Assembly: GCA_030690405.1 (NCBI GenBank) | Contig: JAUYGU010000025.1 | Location: forward strand, 1-23,098 | Direction of reading: 5' to 3' | Length of the DNA: 23,098 bases | Source: Dehalococcoidia bacterium | GTDB lineage: Bacteria; Chloroflexota; Dehalococcoidia; SM23-28-2; RBG-16-64-32 | In this document: positions 1 to 7,027 of the stretch, in pieces | Numbering within the stretch: position 1 is the first letter of the stretch | How the letters are laid out: each line of letters begins with the position of its first letter | The notes under the pieces: model-generated | Database searches by the model: none | Seen by the model: only the letters and a program-made list of their open reading frames with translations | What the model was told of the DNA's origin: nothing | Program-made: the position numbers and the translations under genes

Positions 1-173
1 TGGCGGCGGGCGCCCAGCGTGTGCATCTGGCGGGCGCCGGGCCGGCGATGTTCGCGCTGGCGGAAGACGAGGCCTCGGCGCGGGCGATGCTGTCGCGCCT
101 GCGAGCGCCGGGCGGCGAGGCGTTCGCCGCGCGGACGCTGACGGCGGCTGAGTCGCTGCGGCGGGAGGGCTAG
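1..173 (+). CDS. ispE: 4-diphosphocytidyl-2-C-methyl-D-erythritol kinase, C-terminal end (partial)
   Basis: Only the last 57 codons are present, in the frame starting at base 3 and ending at TAG 171-173. The peptide contains VHLAGAGPAMFAL, which matches the third GHMP-kinase motif (usually LSGSGPTxFAL) near the C terminus of IspE. IspE phosphorylates CDP-methylerythritol in the cytoplasmic non-mevalonate isoprenoid pathway. The remaining residues form a short, Ala/Arg-rich C-terminal helix, as is usual for the family. Another GHMP kinase, such as homoserine or mevalonate kinase, cannot be excluded from this fragment. The next gene starts 2 bases after the stop, and its ribosome binding site lies inside this reading frame, so the two are probably cotranscribed. 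Confidence 0.6.
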   Translation, partial: AAGAQRVHLAGAGPAMFALAEDEASARAMLSRLRAPGGEAFAARTLTAAESLRREG

Positions 174-175
174 CG

Positions 176-598
176 GTGGCGGAGGCGTTCGCGGGGTTCG
201 TCGTGGGCTACGCGTTCTCGCTGCTATTCACGGGCGTGACGGCGATGATGGTGATCGATGCCCGCAGCCGGGTGCCGTTCCTCTCACGGGCGATCGCGCC
301 GAATATCAGCGCCGTGCAGCTGGCGGTGCCGATCTCGCTGATGGCGTTCGTGGCCTGGACGCTGGCGGGCCTGCTGCTGGGGCTGACCTACCGGGCGGCG
401 CGCCTGAACCTGGCGGGGGGAGGGCTGGGCAGCCCGAACTGGGGGTTCACGCTCGGCGTGCTGGTGGCGACGGCCGCTTTCCTCGCCGTCGTCTACTACG
501 CCTGGCGGCGGTTGCACTGGCCGGTGCTGCTCTCGGCGGCGGCGTTCGTGGGGATGTTCGGCTGGGGGATGCCGCACCTGGCGGAGCTCGGGCTGTAG
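176..598 (+). CDS. Small multi-pass membrane protein of unknown function
   Basis: I do not recognise this 140-residue protein. It has about four hydrophobic segments, at roughly residues 5-27, 44-70, 88-108 and 115-135. A short Arg-containing loop (about 28-40) and a Gly-rich loop (about 80-88) separate them. No catalytic motif or signal-peptide cleavage site is evident, so it is probably an inner-membrane protein. The GTG start is supported by a GGGAGGG ribosome binding site at 163-169, six bases upstream and inside the preceding gene. It follows ispE by 2 bases and is probably in the same transcript. A 95-base spacer follows with no gene; it contains one 10-base unit (CCACAGATGG, 603-612) resembling the tandem units at 17198-17227. 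Confidence 0.7.
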   Translation: MAEAFAGFVVGYAFSLLFTGVTAMMVIDARSRVPFLSRAIAPNISAVQLAVPISLMAFVAWTLAGLLLGLTYRAARLNLAGGGLGSPNWGFTLGVLVATAAFLAVVYYAWRRLHWPVLLSAAAFVGMFGWGMPHLAELGL

Positions 599-693
599 AA
601 GGCCACAGATGGGCGGGCTGCGGTTGAGGCTGAGCGCGCCCGCGGGTTACCATGGGGAAGACTTCACGTAAACGGAAGGGTTGCCCAGACCTG

Positions 694-1422
694 ATGTCAG
701 GCACAATCGTCGATATGCACGTGCACACGGTGCGCGGGGCCGCCGATTCGTCGCTCACTCCCGATGAGCTGATCGAGGAGGCGAAGCGGATCGGCTTGAG
801 CGGCGTCAACATCTCCGAGCACGACCGCGTGTGGGAAGCGCGCCAGATACAGGAGTTCCGGGAGCGCAGCGGGCTGTTCGTGTCGCGGGGGATGGAGGTC
901 TCCACGGACTTGGGGCACATGATCGTCATCGGTCTGGAGTCCTATCTGCCGGGTATCCGGCGGGCGACGGAGCTGCGGCGGGCCGTGGACGAGGCCGGCG
1001 GCTTCATGATCGTGGCGCACCCGTTCCGCCACTTCTTCGACCCGATCCACTTCCGGCGCGACGGGCGGCCGCCGTTCGAGATGACGCCGGAGGAGGCGGC
1101 CGAGCGGATGGCCGTGTTCAAGCTGGTGGACGAGATGGAGGTGGCGAACGGCGGCTGCACGCCGAGGGAGAACCAGTTCGCGCTGCGGGTGGCGCGGGCG
1201 CTGGGGAAGCGCGGCATCGGCGCCAGCGACTGTCACTCCACGCAGGGCGTCGGCTGCTACACGACGGTGTTCGAGGAGGAGCTGCGGGATCCTTCGACTT
1301 CGCTCAGGGCAGGCCAAGCGCACATGCTGGAGCTGCTGCACCAGCGGCGGTTCCAGGCGTACGAGGGGCTGAACGTGGGCGAGTTCCGGCCGTACGTTGA
1401 GCAGCCGCTGCCCGCGAAGTAG
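694..1422 (+). CDS. PHP-domain metal-dependent phosphoesterase
   Basis: The 242-residue protein has the polymerase-and-histidinol-phosphatase (PHP) fold signatures. They are DMHVHT at 7-12 (His9, His11), SEHD at 41-44, an acidic residue in GMEVS (Glu68), AHPFR at 109-113 and SDCHS at 178-182. These residues build the metal site used to hydrolyse phosphoesters, although the substrate cannot be read from sequence. ATG 694 was chosen because PHP proteins usually begin a few residues before the HxH motif. ATG 652 would add 14 basic residues, and ATG 715 would start at the HxH motif itself. Residues 200-208 (PSTSLRAGQ) are encoded by a dispersed repeat that also occurs between genes in this window, and they lie between two otherwise normal C-terminal segments. 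The gene stands alone between short spacers. Confidence 0.85.
   Translation: MSGTIVDMHVHTVRGAADSSLTPDELIEEAKRIGLSGVNISEHDRVWEARQIQEFRERSGLFVSRGMEVSTDLGHMIVIGLESYLPGIRRATELRRAVDEAGGFMIVAHPFRHFFDPIHFRRDGRPPFEMTPEEAAERMAVFKLVDEMEVANGGCTPRENQFALRVARALGKRGIGASDCHSTQGVGCYTTVFEEELRDPSTSLRAGQAHMLELLHQRRFQAYEGLNVGEFRPYVEQPLPAK
1289..1314 (+). repeat. Dispersed CCTTCGAC..GCTCAGG repeat inside the PHP gene
   Basis: Bases 1291-1313 read CCTTCGACTTCGCTCAGGG plus a short tail. They match the intergenic copies at 8855-8874 and 8928-8947 (CCTTCGAC, then GCTCAGG after a short variable part). Here the copy is translated in frame as PSTSLRAGQ. Confidence 0.7.
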
Positions 1423-1442
1423 CGGAGCACACCCTCACCCTG

Positions 1443-1466
1443 CCCTCTCCCTCACGAGGGAGAGGG
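1443..1466. repeat. Perfect 11-bp hairpin repeat (CCCTCTCCCTC / GAGGGAGAGGG)
   Basis: Arms 1443-1453 and 1456-1466 are perfectly complementary with only AC between them. The hairpin lies 20 bases after the PHP stop codon. There is no T-run after it, so a classical intrinsic terminator is not supported, but a role in transcript 3' end stability is possible. The flanking CCCTCACC / GGTGGCGGG bases suggest a longer repeat unit. Confidence 0.75.
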
Positions 1467-1480
1467 TGGCGGGATTCGAG

Positions 1481-1502
1481 AAGGCCATGCTTAAGCCTGG
1501 CC
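1481..1502. repeat. Near-palindromic repeat, GCTTAAGC core
   Basis: AAGGCC-ATGCTTAAGCCTGG-CC is a one-mismatch version of the perfect palindrome at 5119-5144. It is the second of three palindromes in the PHP-dinG spacer. Confidence 0.65.
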
Positions 1503-1512
1503 CACCCGCTGG

Positions 1513-1530
1513 GCAGGGCTGAAGCCCTGC
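1513..1530. repeat. Palindromic repeat GCAGGGCT-GA-AGCCCTGC
   Basis: Perfect 8-bp arms (1513-1520 and 1523-1530) flank a GA centre. The GGCT..AGCC core is shared with 9285-9302 and 23015-23032. It lies about 46 bases upstream of the dinG -10 element. Confidence 0.7.
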
Positions 1531-1575
1531 AGGTACGGGTTCCGAGCATTTGTTCTGGCGTCTCAGAGCCGCCGG

Positions 1576-1584
1576 TGCTACAAT
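1576..1584 (+). promoter_or_regulatory. Extended -10 promoter of dinG (TGCTACAAT)
   Basis: TG-N-TACAAT is a good extended -10 element. Its distance to the TTG codon at 1594 is 9 bases, which would place the transcript start at or within 2-4 bases of the start codon. No ribosome binding site lies between them, so the mRNA is probably leaderless. No convincing -35 is visible, which is tolerated with an extended -10. Confidence 0.5.
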
Positions 1585-1593
1585 AGCGGCGCG

Positions 1594-4377
1594 TTGCCCG
1601 TCACCTATGTAGCTCTTGACCTGGAGACCACCGGTCTCGATCCGCAGTCCGACGCTATCATCGAGATCGGCGCCGTCAAGTTCACCCGTGAGGGCGTCGT
1701 CGATCAGTTCGCCACCCTCGTAAACCCCCACCGGCCGATACCGGAGCGCGTCCAGATACTGACTGGCATCCGGCAGGAGGACGTGCAGGACGCGCCGCCG
1801 CTGGAGGCGGTGGCCGCGGACCTGGAGACGTTCATCGAGGGCTGCCCGCTGGTCGGGAGCAACGTGATCGGGTTCGATGCGCCCCTGCTCGACGCGCGGG
1901 GCGTGGGCCGCAGCCCGGAGATCTACGACACGCACGACCTGGCGTCGCTGCTCCTGCCCGGGCTCGCCGAGTACGGCCTCGCCGGCCTGGCCCGCCACTT
2001 CGAGATCGATATGCCGGTGCACCACCGGGCCCCGGCGGACGCCGAGACGTCGCGGCAGGTGTTCCTGGCGCTGGCGCGGGAAGCGACGGCGCTGCCGGCC
2101 GACGTGCTCTCGCAGGTGGCGGAGTGGCTGGCGCCGACGGCCTGGCCCTGGCGGGGCTTCTTCCGCGAGGTGTGGGAAGAGGCGGCGGCCGCGGGCCGGC
2201 CGTCGCGCCCCTTCGCGCTCCGACGGCCGGACACCGCCGAGCCGTTGCAGCCGCGCGAGCGGCCGCGCCCCGTGGACGCGGAGGAGGCGCTGGCCGTCCT
2301 CGCTTCGGCGAGCGGGCGGCCCGACGTGCTACCGCAGTTCGAGGAGCGGCCGCAGCAGCAGGCTGCCCTGCGCGCGGTGACCGAGGCCTTGAACCAGGGG
2401 CAGAAGCTGCTGCTGGAGGCGGGCACGGGGACGGGCAAGTCGCTGGCTTACCTGATCCCGGCGGCCGCCCACGCCACCGCCAACGGCAGCCGCGTCGTCG
2501 TCTCCACGGCGACGATCAACCTTCAGGAGCAGCTCGCCGGGAAGGACATCCCGGCGCTGAAGGCGCTGCTGTCGGCGGACGGCGAGCTTCGGTCCTGCCT
2601 GCTGAAGGGTCGCAGCAACTACCTCTGCCTGCGCCGCTTCGAGGCGCTGCGGGCGAGCCCCGCCCTGACAGACGACGAGGCGCGCATCGCCGCGCGTATC
2701 CTGATCTGGCTGACGCGCACGGAGACCGGAGACCGGTCCGAGCTGAGGCTTTCGCAGGGCGAGGAGGCGGCCTGGCGGCGGCTCTGCGCCGAGGGTGCGG
2801 AGTGCAGCGCGGACAACAGCCCGTACGTCGTGGAAGGGACGTGCTTCCTGCAGCGGGCGCGCAAGCAGGCGGAGGCGGCGCACCTGGTGGTCGTGAACCA
2901 CGCCCTGCTGCTCTCGGACATCGCCTATGGGGGACGGGTGCTGCCGCCGTACGAGCACCTGATCATCGACGAGGCGCACCATTTGGAGGGCGAGGCGACG
3001 CGTCAGTTCGGGTTCAGCGGTGGCGAGCGGGAGGTGAGCGATCTGCTGGAGCGGAGCGAGGCGCTGCGGGCGGCGGTGCGGGCGGCCCTGCGGGGCACGG
3101 TGGCGGCGCTGGGGCCGGGCGGCCGGCTGGTGGGGATCGCGGAGGCGATCGCGCAGGCGGCGGCGGGTGCGCGGCCGCGGGCGGCGGAGCTGTCCGGCCA
3201 GCTGGCGGCGTTCCTCAAGCAGCAAGCGGCGGCCGAGGCCGGTGGCAGCCAGTCGCAGCTCCTGCTGAACCGCGCGATGCGCGTGCAGCCGGACTGGTCG
3301 AAGGTGGAAGTGGCCTGGGAGAACCTGCGGCTGACCTTGCGGAACCTACTGTCGCTGCTGGAGGAGCTTTCGGAGGCGCTCGGCGATAGCGCCGACATCG
3401 GCCTGGTCAATCTCGAGCTCGTGCGCGCCGAGGTCGGGGCGCTGGCGCAGGAGACAAGGGAGCTCGCCGACGGGCTGGCGGCTGCTATCGAAGCAGAGGA
3501 CCCGCTGCGGGTGGTCTGGCTGGAGCTGGACCGCCGCGATGGCTCGCCGGTGGTGGCGTCGGCGCCGCTGCGGGTCGACGAGACGCTGCGGGAGCGGCTG
3601 TACGAGGGGAGGCGCTCGGTCATCCTGACCGGGGCAACGCTCGCCGTGCAGGGGAGCTTCGACTACCTGCGCGGGAGGCTGGGGCTGGACGACGCCGTCG
3701 AACTGCTGCTGGACTCGCCGTTCGACTACCGGCGGGCGGCGCTGCTGCTGGTGCCGAGCGACATGCCGGAGCCGGGCTGGCCGGACTACACGGAAGCGAT
3801 CTCCCGAGCACTGGTGGATCTGGCGCGGGCGGCCGGCGGCCGGGCGCTGGCGCTGTTCACCTCGCACGCGGCGCTGCGCACCGCCTACGGGCTGGCGAAG
3901 GGCCCGCTGCAGGCGGAGGGGATCGACGTCTACGCGCAGGGTGTGGACGGCTCGCCGCGATACCTCGTGCAGACGCTGAGGTCGAACTCGCGGGCGGTCG
4001 TGTTGGGGACGGCGAGCTTCTGGGAGGGCGTGGACATCGCCGGCGAGGCGCTGTCGCTGCTGATCATCGCCCGGCTGCCGTTCAACGTGCCCACGGAGCC
4101 GGTGTTCGCCGCCCGCTCCGCTGAGTACGACGACCCGTTCGCGGAGTACGCGGTGCCGCAGGCGGCGCTGCGCTTCAAGCAGGGGTTCGGCCGGCTGATC
4201 CGCAGCCGCAGCGATCGCGGTGTGGTGGCGGTGCTGGACCGGCGGATCGTGAGCAAGTCGTACGGGGCGGCTTTCCTGGACTCGCTGCCGCCGTGCCGCG
4301 TCCGCGAGGCGCCGCTGCGGGAGCTGGCGGCGCTGACGGCGGAGTGGCTCGGGCAGGAAGCGGGAAGCAGGAAGTAG
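1594..4377 (+). CDS. dinG: DinG-family ATP-dependent DNA helicase with N-terminal DEDD exonuclease
   Basis: This 927-residue protein matches the long DinG form known from Firmicutes (about 930 residues). An N-terminal DnaQ-like 3'-5' exonuclease spans about residues 4-170, with DLETTG (Asp9, Glu11), SNVIGFDAPLL and a closing HHRAPADAE (His-x5-Asp type). An XPD-like superfamily 2 helicase follows: Walker A GTGTGKS near 277-283, DEAH at 459-462, TGATLA and SHAAL in the middle, and a final FKQGFGRLIRS helicase motif. Cys345, Cys398, Cys404 and Cys417 fit the iron-sulfur cluster of the family. TTG is the only usable start, because the exonuclease motif begins eight codons later. The last eight residues (GQEAGSRK) are encoded by a purine-rich direct repeat whose second copy lies at 4517-4536. 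The likely role is DNA repair; B. subtilis DinG acts mainly as a nuclease, so helicase activity is inferred. Confidence 0.93.
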   Translation: MPVTYVALDLETTGLDPQSDAIIEIGAVKFTREGVVDQFATLVNPHRPIPERVQILTGIRQEDVQDAPPLEAVAADLETFIEGCPLVGSNVIGFDAPLLDARGVGRSPEIYDTHDLASLLLPGLAEYGLAGLARHFEIDMPVHHRAPADAETSRQVFLALAREATALPADVLSQVAEWLAPTAWPWRGFFREVWEEAAAAGRPSRPFALRRPDTAEPLQPRERPRPVDAEEALAVLASASGRPDVLPQFEERPQQQAALRAVTEALNQGQKLLLEAGTGTGKSLAYLIPAAAHATANGSRVVVSTATINLQEQLAGKDIPALKALLSADGELRSCLLKGRSNYLCLRRFEALRASPALTDDEARIAARILIWLTRTETGDRSELRLSQGEEAAWRRLCAEGAECSADNSPYVVEGTCFLQRARKQAEAAHLVVVNHALLLSDIAYGGRVLPPYEHLIIDEAHHLEGEATRQFGFSGGEREVSDLLERSEALRAAVRAALRGTVAALGPGGRLVGIAEAIAQAAAGARPRAAELSGQLAAFLKQQAAAEAGGSQSQLLLNRAMRVQPDWSKVEVAWENLRLTLRNLLSLLEELSEALGDSADIGLVNLELVRAEVGALAQETRELADGLAAAIEAEDPLRVVWLELDRRDGSPVVASAPLRVDETLRERLYEGRRSVILTGATLAVQGSFDYLRGRLGLDDAVELLLDSPFDYRRAALLLVPSDMPEPGWPDYTEAISRALVDLARAAGGRALALFTSHAALRTAYGLAKGPLQAEGIDVYAQGVDGSPRYLVQTLRSNSRAVVLGTASFWEGVDIAGEALSLLIIARLPFNVPTEPVFAARSAEYDDPFAEYAVPQAALRFKQGFGRLIRSRSDRGVVAVLDRRIVSKSYGAAFLDSLPPCRVREAPLRELAALTAEWLGQEAGSRK

Positions 4378-4412
4378 GAAGTTGGAGAGGTTAGAGGTTG
4401 GAGGTGCTGACG
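4348..4412 (+). repeat. Purine-rich repeat, copy 1, overlapping the dinG 3' end
   Basis: The first 20 bases (4348-4367) are identical to 4517-4536, and the following GGAAG/AGGTTAGAGGTT motifs are shared in shuffled order. The run consists of GGAAG-, GCAGGAAG- and TTAGAGG-type units. It includes the last codons and stop of dinG. Confidence 0.65.
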
Positions 4413-4483
4413 AGGCGGTGCCGGGTGACGGGTTCGCGTGTCATGCTGCGGCCGCTGGTCGGGCGGGACGTCACCATGCCTGT

Positions 4484-4516
4484 AGGTCGAAGCCCTAGCC
4501 TCGACCTAGCCTCGAC
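4484..4516. repeat. Inverted plus tandem repeat (AGGTCGA / TCGACCT)
   Basis: AGGTCGA (4484-4490) pairs with TCGACCT (4501-4507) around AAGCCCTAGCC-type sequence. The 11-base unit CTAGCCTCGAC then occurs twice in tandem (4495-4505 and 4506-4516). The centre resembles the AGCCCTAGCC/GGCTTTAGCC core of the other palindromes. Confidence 0.55.
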
Positions 4517-4560
4517 CTCGGGCAGGAAGCGGGAAGTAGGAAGCAGGAGGTTAGAGGTTA
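4517..4560 (+). repeat. Purine-rich repeat, copy 2
   Basis: Direct repeat of 4348-4412, beginning with a 20-base identical stretch and ending in GGAGGTTAGAGGTTA. The two copies bracket the repeat-rich spacer between dinG and the truncated ATPase gene. Confidence 0.65.
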
Positions 4561-4561
4561 C

Positions 4562-4577
4562 CAGGGCTGGGGCCCTG
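4562..4577. repeat. Small hairpin CAGGGC-TGGG-GCCCTG
   Basis: Perfect 6-bp arms with a 4-base loop, 14 bases before the truncated ABC ATPase gene. The sequence resembles a degraded copy of the palindrome at 1513-1530. Confidence 0.45.
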
Positions 4578-4590
4578 CCCTATAAAGGCG

Positions 4591-5106
4591 ATGTCAGAGA
4601 ACGGGTCCGATGTTATCCTCCGGACTTTCGGCCTGAGCAAGCGCTACGGCCGGCTGCTAGCGCTGGACGATTTGAACCTGGAGGTGCCCCCCGGGCAGGT
4701 GTACGGCTTCCTGGGGCCCAACGGGGCCGGCAAGACCACTACCATAGCGCTGATCCTGGGCCTGATCGCCGCCACTCGCGGCCACGTGGAGATGTTCGGT
4801 CTTGACACGCGGGCCCACCTGTCCGAGACGTTGCGGCGGACGGGCGCGGTCCTGGAGGGGCCGTCTTTTTATCCCCTGCTATCGGGCCGGGACAACCTCC
4901 GGATCTGGGGGGCGCTGTCCGGCGGCGTCGAGGACAAGAGGATAAGCGAGGTCCTGGAGATCGTTGGGCTGCGGGAACGGGGGCGGGACAAGGTGCGCAC
5001 CTATTCCCAGGGGATGAGGCAGCGGCTAGGGCTGGCCGCCGCTATCCTGCACGATCCGGAGCTGCTGGTGCTGGACGAGCCCACGAGCGGGCTGGACCCG
5101 GCGTAG
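4591..5106 (+). pseudogene. Truncated tandem duplicate of the ABC transporter ATPase gene
   Basis: The 171 residues align without gaps to the first 171 of the intact ATPase gene at 5225, with about 14 differences (roughly 92% identity). Walker A (GPNGAGKT), the signature (YSQGMRQ) and Walker B with D-loop (LVLDEPTSGLDP) are all present. The frame stops at TAG 5104-5106 immediately after GLDPA, so the switch histidine, the rest of the ATPase core and the C-terminal region are missing. Similarity to the intact copy begins exactly at the ATG and ends exactly before the stop. Upstream of the start there is a TATAAA four bases away but no ribosome binding site, unlike the intact copy. The protein could not complete a normal ATP-binding dimer, so I call it a pseudogene. 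Many of the base differences are silent, which suggests that the copy was functional for some time. Confidence 0.8.
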
Positions 5107-5118
5107 CCGCAGCGAACG

Positions 5119-5144
5119 GAAGGCCAGGCTTAAGCCTGGCCTTC
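5119..5144. repeat. 26-bp perfect palindrome at the ATPase break point
   Basis: Two 13-base arms are exactly complementary with no spacer, centred on GCTTAAGC between 5131 and 5132. It begins 12 bases after the premature stop of the truncated ATPase copy. A one-mismatch relative is at 1481-1502. No T-run follows. Confidence 0.8.
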
Positions 5145-5190
5145 GGGTGGCGCCAGGGCTCAGCGGTCTGGCCTCTGTGGGCCGCCTGTG

Positions 5191-5217
5191 TGATAATCGC
5201 TAGACCCAGTGAGGGGG
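5191..5217 (+). promoter_or_regulatory. Candidate -10 (TGATAAT) and ribosome binding site of the ABC operon
   Basis: GATAAT at 5192-5197 is a plausible -10 element. GAGGGGG at 5211-5217 is a strong purine-rich ribosome binding site 7 bases before ATG 5225. No clear -35 is visible. The truncated upstream copy has neither element, which supports expression of the downstream copy only. Confidence 0.45.
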
Positions 5218-5224
5218 TGCCACC

Positions 5225-6154
5225 ATGTCAGAGAACGGGTCCGATGTCATCCTCCGGACCGTCGGCCTGAGCAAGCGCTATGGACGGCGGCTCGCGCTGG
5301 ACGATTTGAACCTGGAGGTGCCCCGCGGGCAGGTCTACGGGTTCCTGGGGCCCAACGGAGCCGGTAAGACCACCACCATATCGCTGATCCTGGGCCTGAT
5401 CGCGGCCACCCGTGGCCACGTGGAGATGTTCGGCCTTGATACGCGGGCCCATCTGTCCGAGACGCTGCGGCGGACGGGCGCGGTCCTGGAGGGGCCGTCT
5501 TTCTACCCCCTGCTATCGGGCCGCGACAACCTCCGGATCTGGGGGGCGCTGTCGGGCGGCGTTAAAGACAAGAGGATAAGCGAAGCCCTGGACCTCGTTG
5601 GGCTGCGGGACCGGGGGCGGGATAAGGTGCGCACCTATTCCCAGGGGATGAAACAGCGGCTGGCGCTGGCCGCCGCCCTAGTGCACGACCCGGAGTTGCT
5701 GGTGCTGGACGAGCCCACGAACGGGCTGGACCCGGCGGGGATGCGCGAATTCCGAGGGCTGATAAGGGGAATCGGGCAGATGGGGAAGACGGTGTTCGTC
5801 TCCAGCCACCTGCTGAGCGAGGTGGAGCAGATGTGCGATCACGTGGGCATCGTCAAAGAGGGCCGCATGGTGGCCCAGGAGTCAGTCACGACGTTGTTGC
5901 GGCGGGGCGAGGCGCTGGAGATGCGGGTGACCGATCCCGAAGGGGCAGTGCAGGTGCTGACGGGCCTGGACTGGGTGGGTGGCGTGAGACGCGAGGACAA
6001 CCGTCTGGTGGTGGAGGCGCCGCGGGAGCGGGCGGCGGAGCTAAGCCGGGCCCTGGCTGAGCAGCAGATATACCTCTCCGAACTGCGTCCGCGGGAGGGC
6101 AGCCTGGAGGAGTTCTTCCTCGAAGTCACCGGCGAGGGCGAGTCCCGTGGGTAG
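5225..6154 (+). CDS. ABC transporter ATP-binding protein (ABC-2 / CcmA type)
   Basis: The 309-residue protein is a complete nucleotide-binding subunit. It has Walker A GPNGAGKT at 42-49, signature YSQGMKQ at 138-144, Walker B LLVLDEP at 158-164 with D-loop NGLDP, and switch His195 in VSSHLLSE. About 90 residues follow the core (from about 220), ending in SLEEFFLEVTGE, which is typical of the DrrA/CcmA-like group that energises ABC-2 exporters. It would hydrolyse ATP on the cytoplasmic face to drive the permease encoded next; the two genes overlap by 8 bases. The substrate (drug, lipid or polysaccharide) cannot be told from sequence. The start is supported by a GAGGGGG ribosome binding site and by exact agreement with the start of the duplicated copy. 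Confidence 0.92.
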   Translation: MSENGSDVILRTVGLSKRYGRRLALDDLNLEVPRGQVYGFLGPNGAGKTTTISLILGLIAATRGHVEMFGLDTRAHLSETLRRTGAVLEGPSFYPLLSGRDNLRIWGALSGGVKDKRISEALDLVGLRDRGRDKVRTYSQGMKQRLALAAALVHDPELLVLDEPTNGLDPAGMREFRGLIRGIGQMGKTVFVSSHLLSEVEQMCDHVGIVKEGRMVAQESVTTLLRRGEALEMRVTDPEGAVQVLTGLDWVGGVRREDNRLVVEAPRERAAELSRALAEQQIYLSELRPREGSLEEFFLEVTGEGESRG

Positions 6155-7016
6155 GATACTGGCGGCCGAACTGCTCAAGGTCCGCAAGCGCTGGATGCCC
6201 TACCTGCTGCTCCTGGTCATGGTGGCCGGCGCGGCGATCCAGATCTGGCTTGCCGGCTACCTGGAATGGAAGGGGGACGACGCCGAGTTCAGGCTGGACG
6301 CTTTCAGGACATTCACCTTGCCCTGGTCGCTCCCCACGCTGCTGGACAGCGGGCAGTTCTGGGGGGCGATCCTCGTGGGCATCCTGGCCGCCTCCGTGGT
6401 GGGCACCGAGCACAGCTGGGGGACGGTGCGGCAGGCCCTCATCCGGGGCCAGCCCCGCAGCCAGTACCTGACGGCGAAGCTGTTCGGCATCGCGCTGATA
6501 GCGGCCGTCAGCCTGCTCCTGGCGCTCGGCATCGGCGTCTGGTTTTCGGTAATAGCCACAGCGGTGGCCGACCTGCCCATCACCCTCGACGCGCCGCGCG
6601 GGGAAGGCCTGTCGGCGCCGGACATAGGGCTGATGGTCCTGCGCGCGGGGTTCGGGATCTTGCCGTACGGACTGCTGGCGTTCTCCCTGGCGGTGTTCGG
6701 CCGCTCTACCACCCTGGGAGTGGCAGGCATCCTGCTGTTCATGTTTGGGGAGGCGATCATCCTGGCCATCTTGGGGGGCATCGGTGGCGTGGCCGCGGAC
6801 GCGCGGGGCCTGTCGATAGGACACAACGTCGCCGCCCTGCTGGCCGCCAACCGCATCGGCGACTACCACAGCTACAATAGCTTGGGCCCCAGGGCGCCCC
6901 TGGCGGCGTCCGAGCTGCCCGATCCGGCGATCGCGGCGCTGGTCCTGGGCCTGTACTGCGTCGCTTTCCTGGCCATCGCCTTCTGGGTGTTCCGGCGGCG
7001 GGACGTCCACGCCTGA
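6147..7016 (+). CDS. ABC-2 type transporter permease
   Basis: This 289-residue integral membrane protein starts at GTG 6147 inside the end of the ATPase gene. It begins with a cytoplasmic AAELLKVRKRW segment, then a first membrane helix at about 17-37. A soluble stretch and about five further helices follow, grouped near 68-90, 108-140, 165-190, 192-220 and 258-282. It ends in a short basic tail (FRRRDVHA). The opening ELxKxRKR before helix 1 and the six-helix arrangement are typical of ABC-2 permeases such as those related to NatB or DrrB. With the ATPase upstream it probably forms a 2+2 exporter. No second permease gene is present, so it would act as a homodimer. The substrate is unknown. 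Confidence 0.85.
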   Translation: MGRILAAELLKVRKRWMPYLLLLVMVAGAAIQIWLAGYLEWKGDDAEFRLDAFRTFTLPWSLPTLLDSGQFWGAILVGILAASVVGTEHSWGTVRQALIRGQPRSQYLTAKLFGIALIAAVSLLLALGIGVWFSVIATAVADLPITLDAPRGEGLSAPDIGLMVLRAGFGILPYGLLAFSLAVFGRSTTLGVAGILLFMFGEAIILAILGGIGGVAADARGLSIGHNVAALLAANRIGDYHSYNSLGPRAPLAASELPDPAIAALVLGLYCVAFLAIAFWVFRRRDVHA

Positions 7017-7027
7017 GGCGCCGCCGG

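Noticed and set aside
652..693. Longer start for the PHP protein
   Set aside because: It would add 14 basic residues not expected before the first HxH motif; ATG 694 fits the family better, although the longer form cannot be ruled out.
1443..1466. Intrinsic terminator after the PHP gene
   Set aside because: The stem is strong but the loop is only 2-4 bases and no T-run follows. The sequence looks like a dispersed repeat instead.
2124..3389. Second long plus-strand frame within dinG
   Set aside because: The translation is Gly/Ala/Arg-rich without motifs; the dinG frame carries all helicase and iron-sulfur motifs across the same bases.
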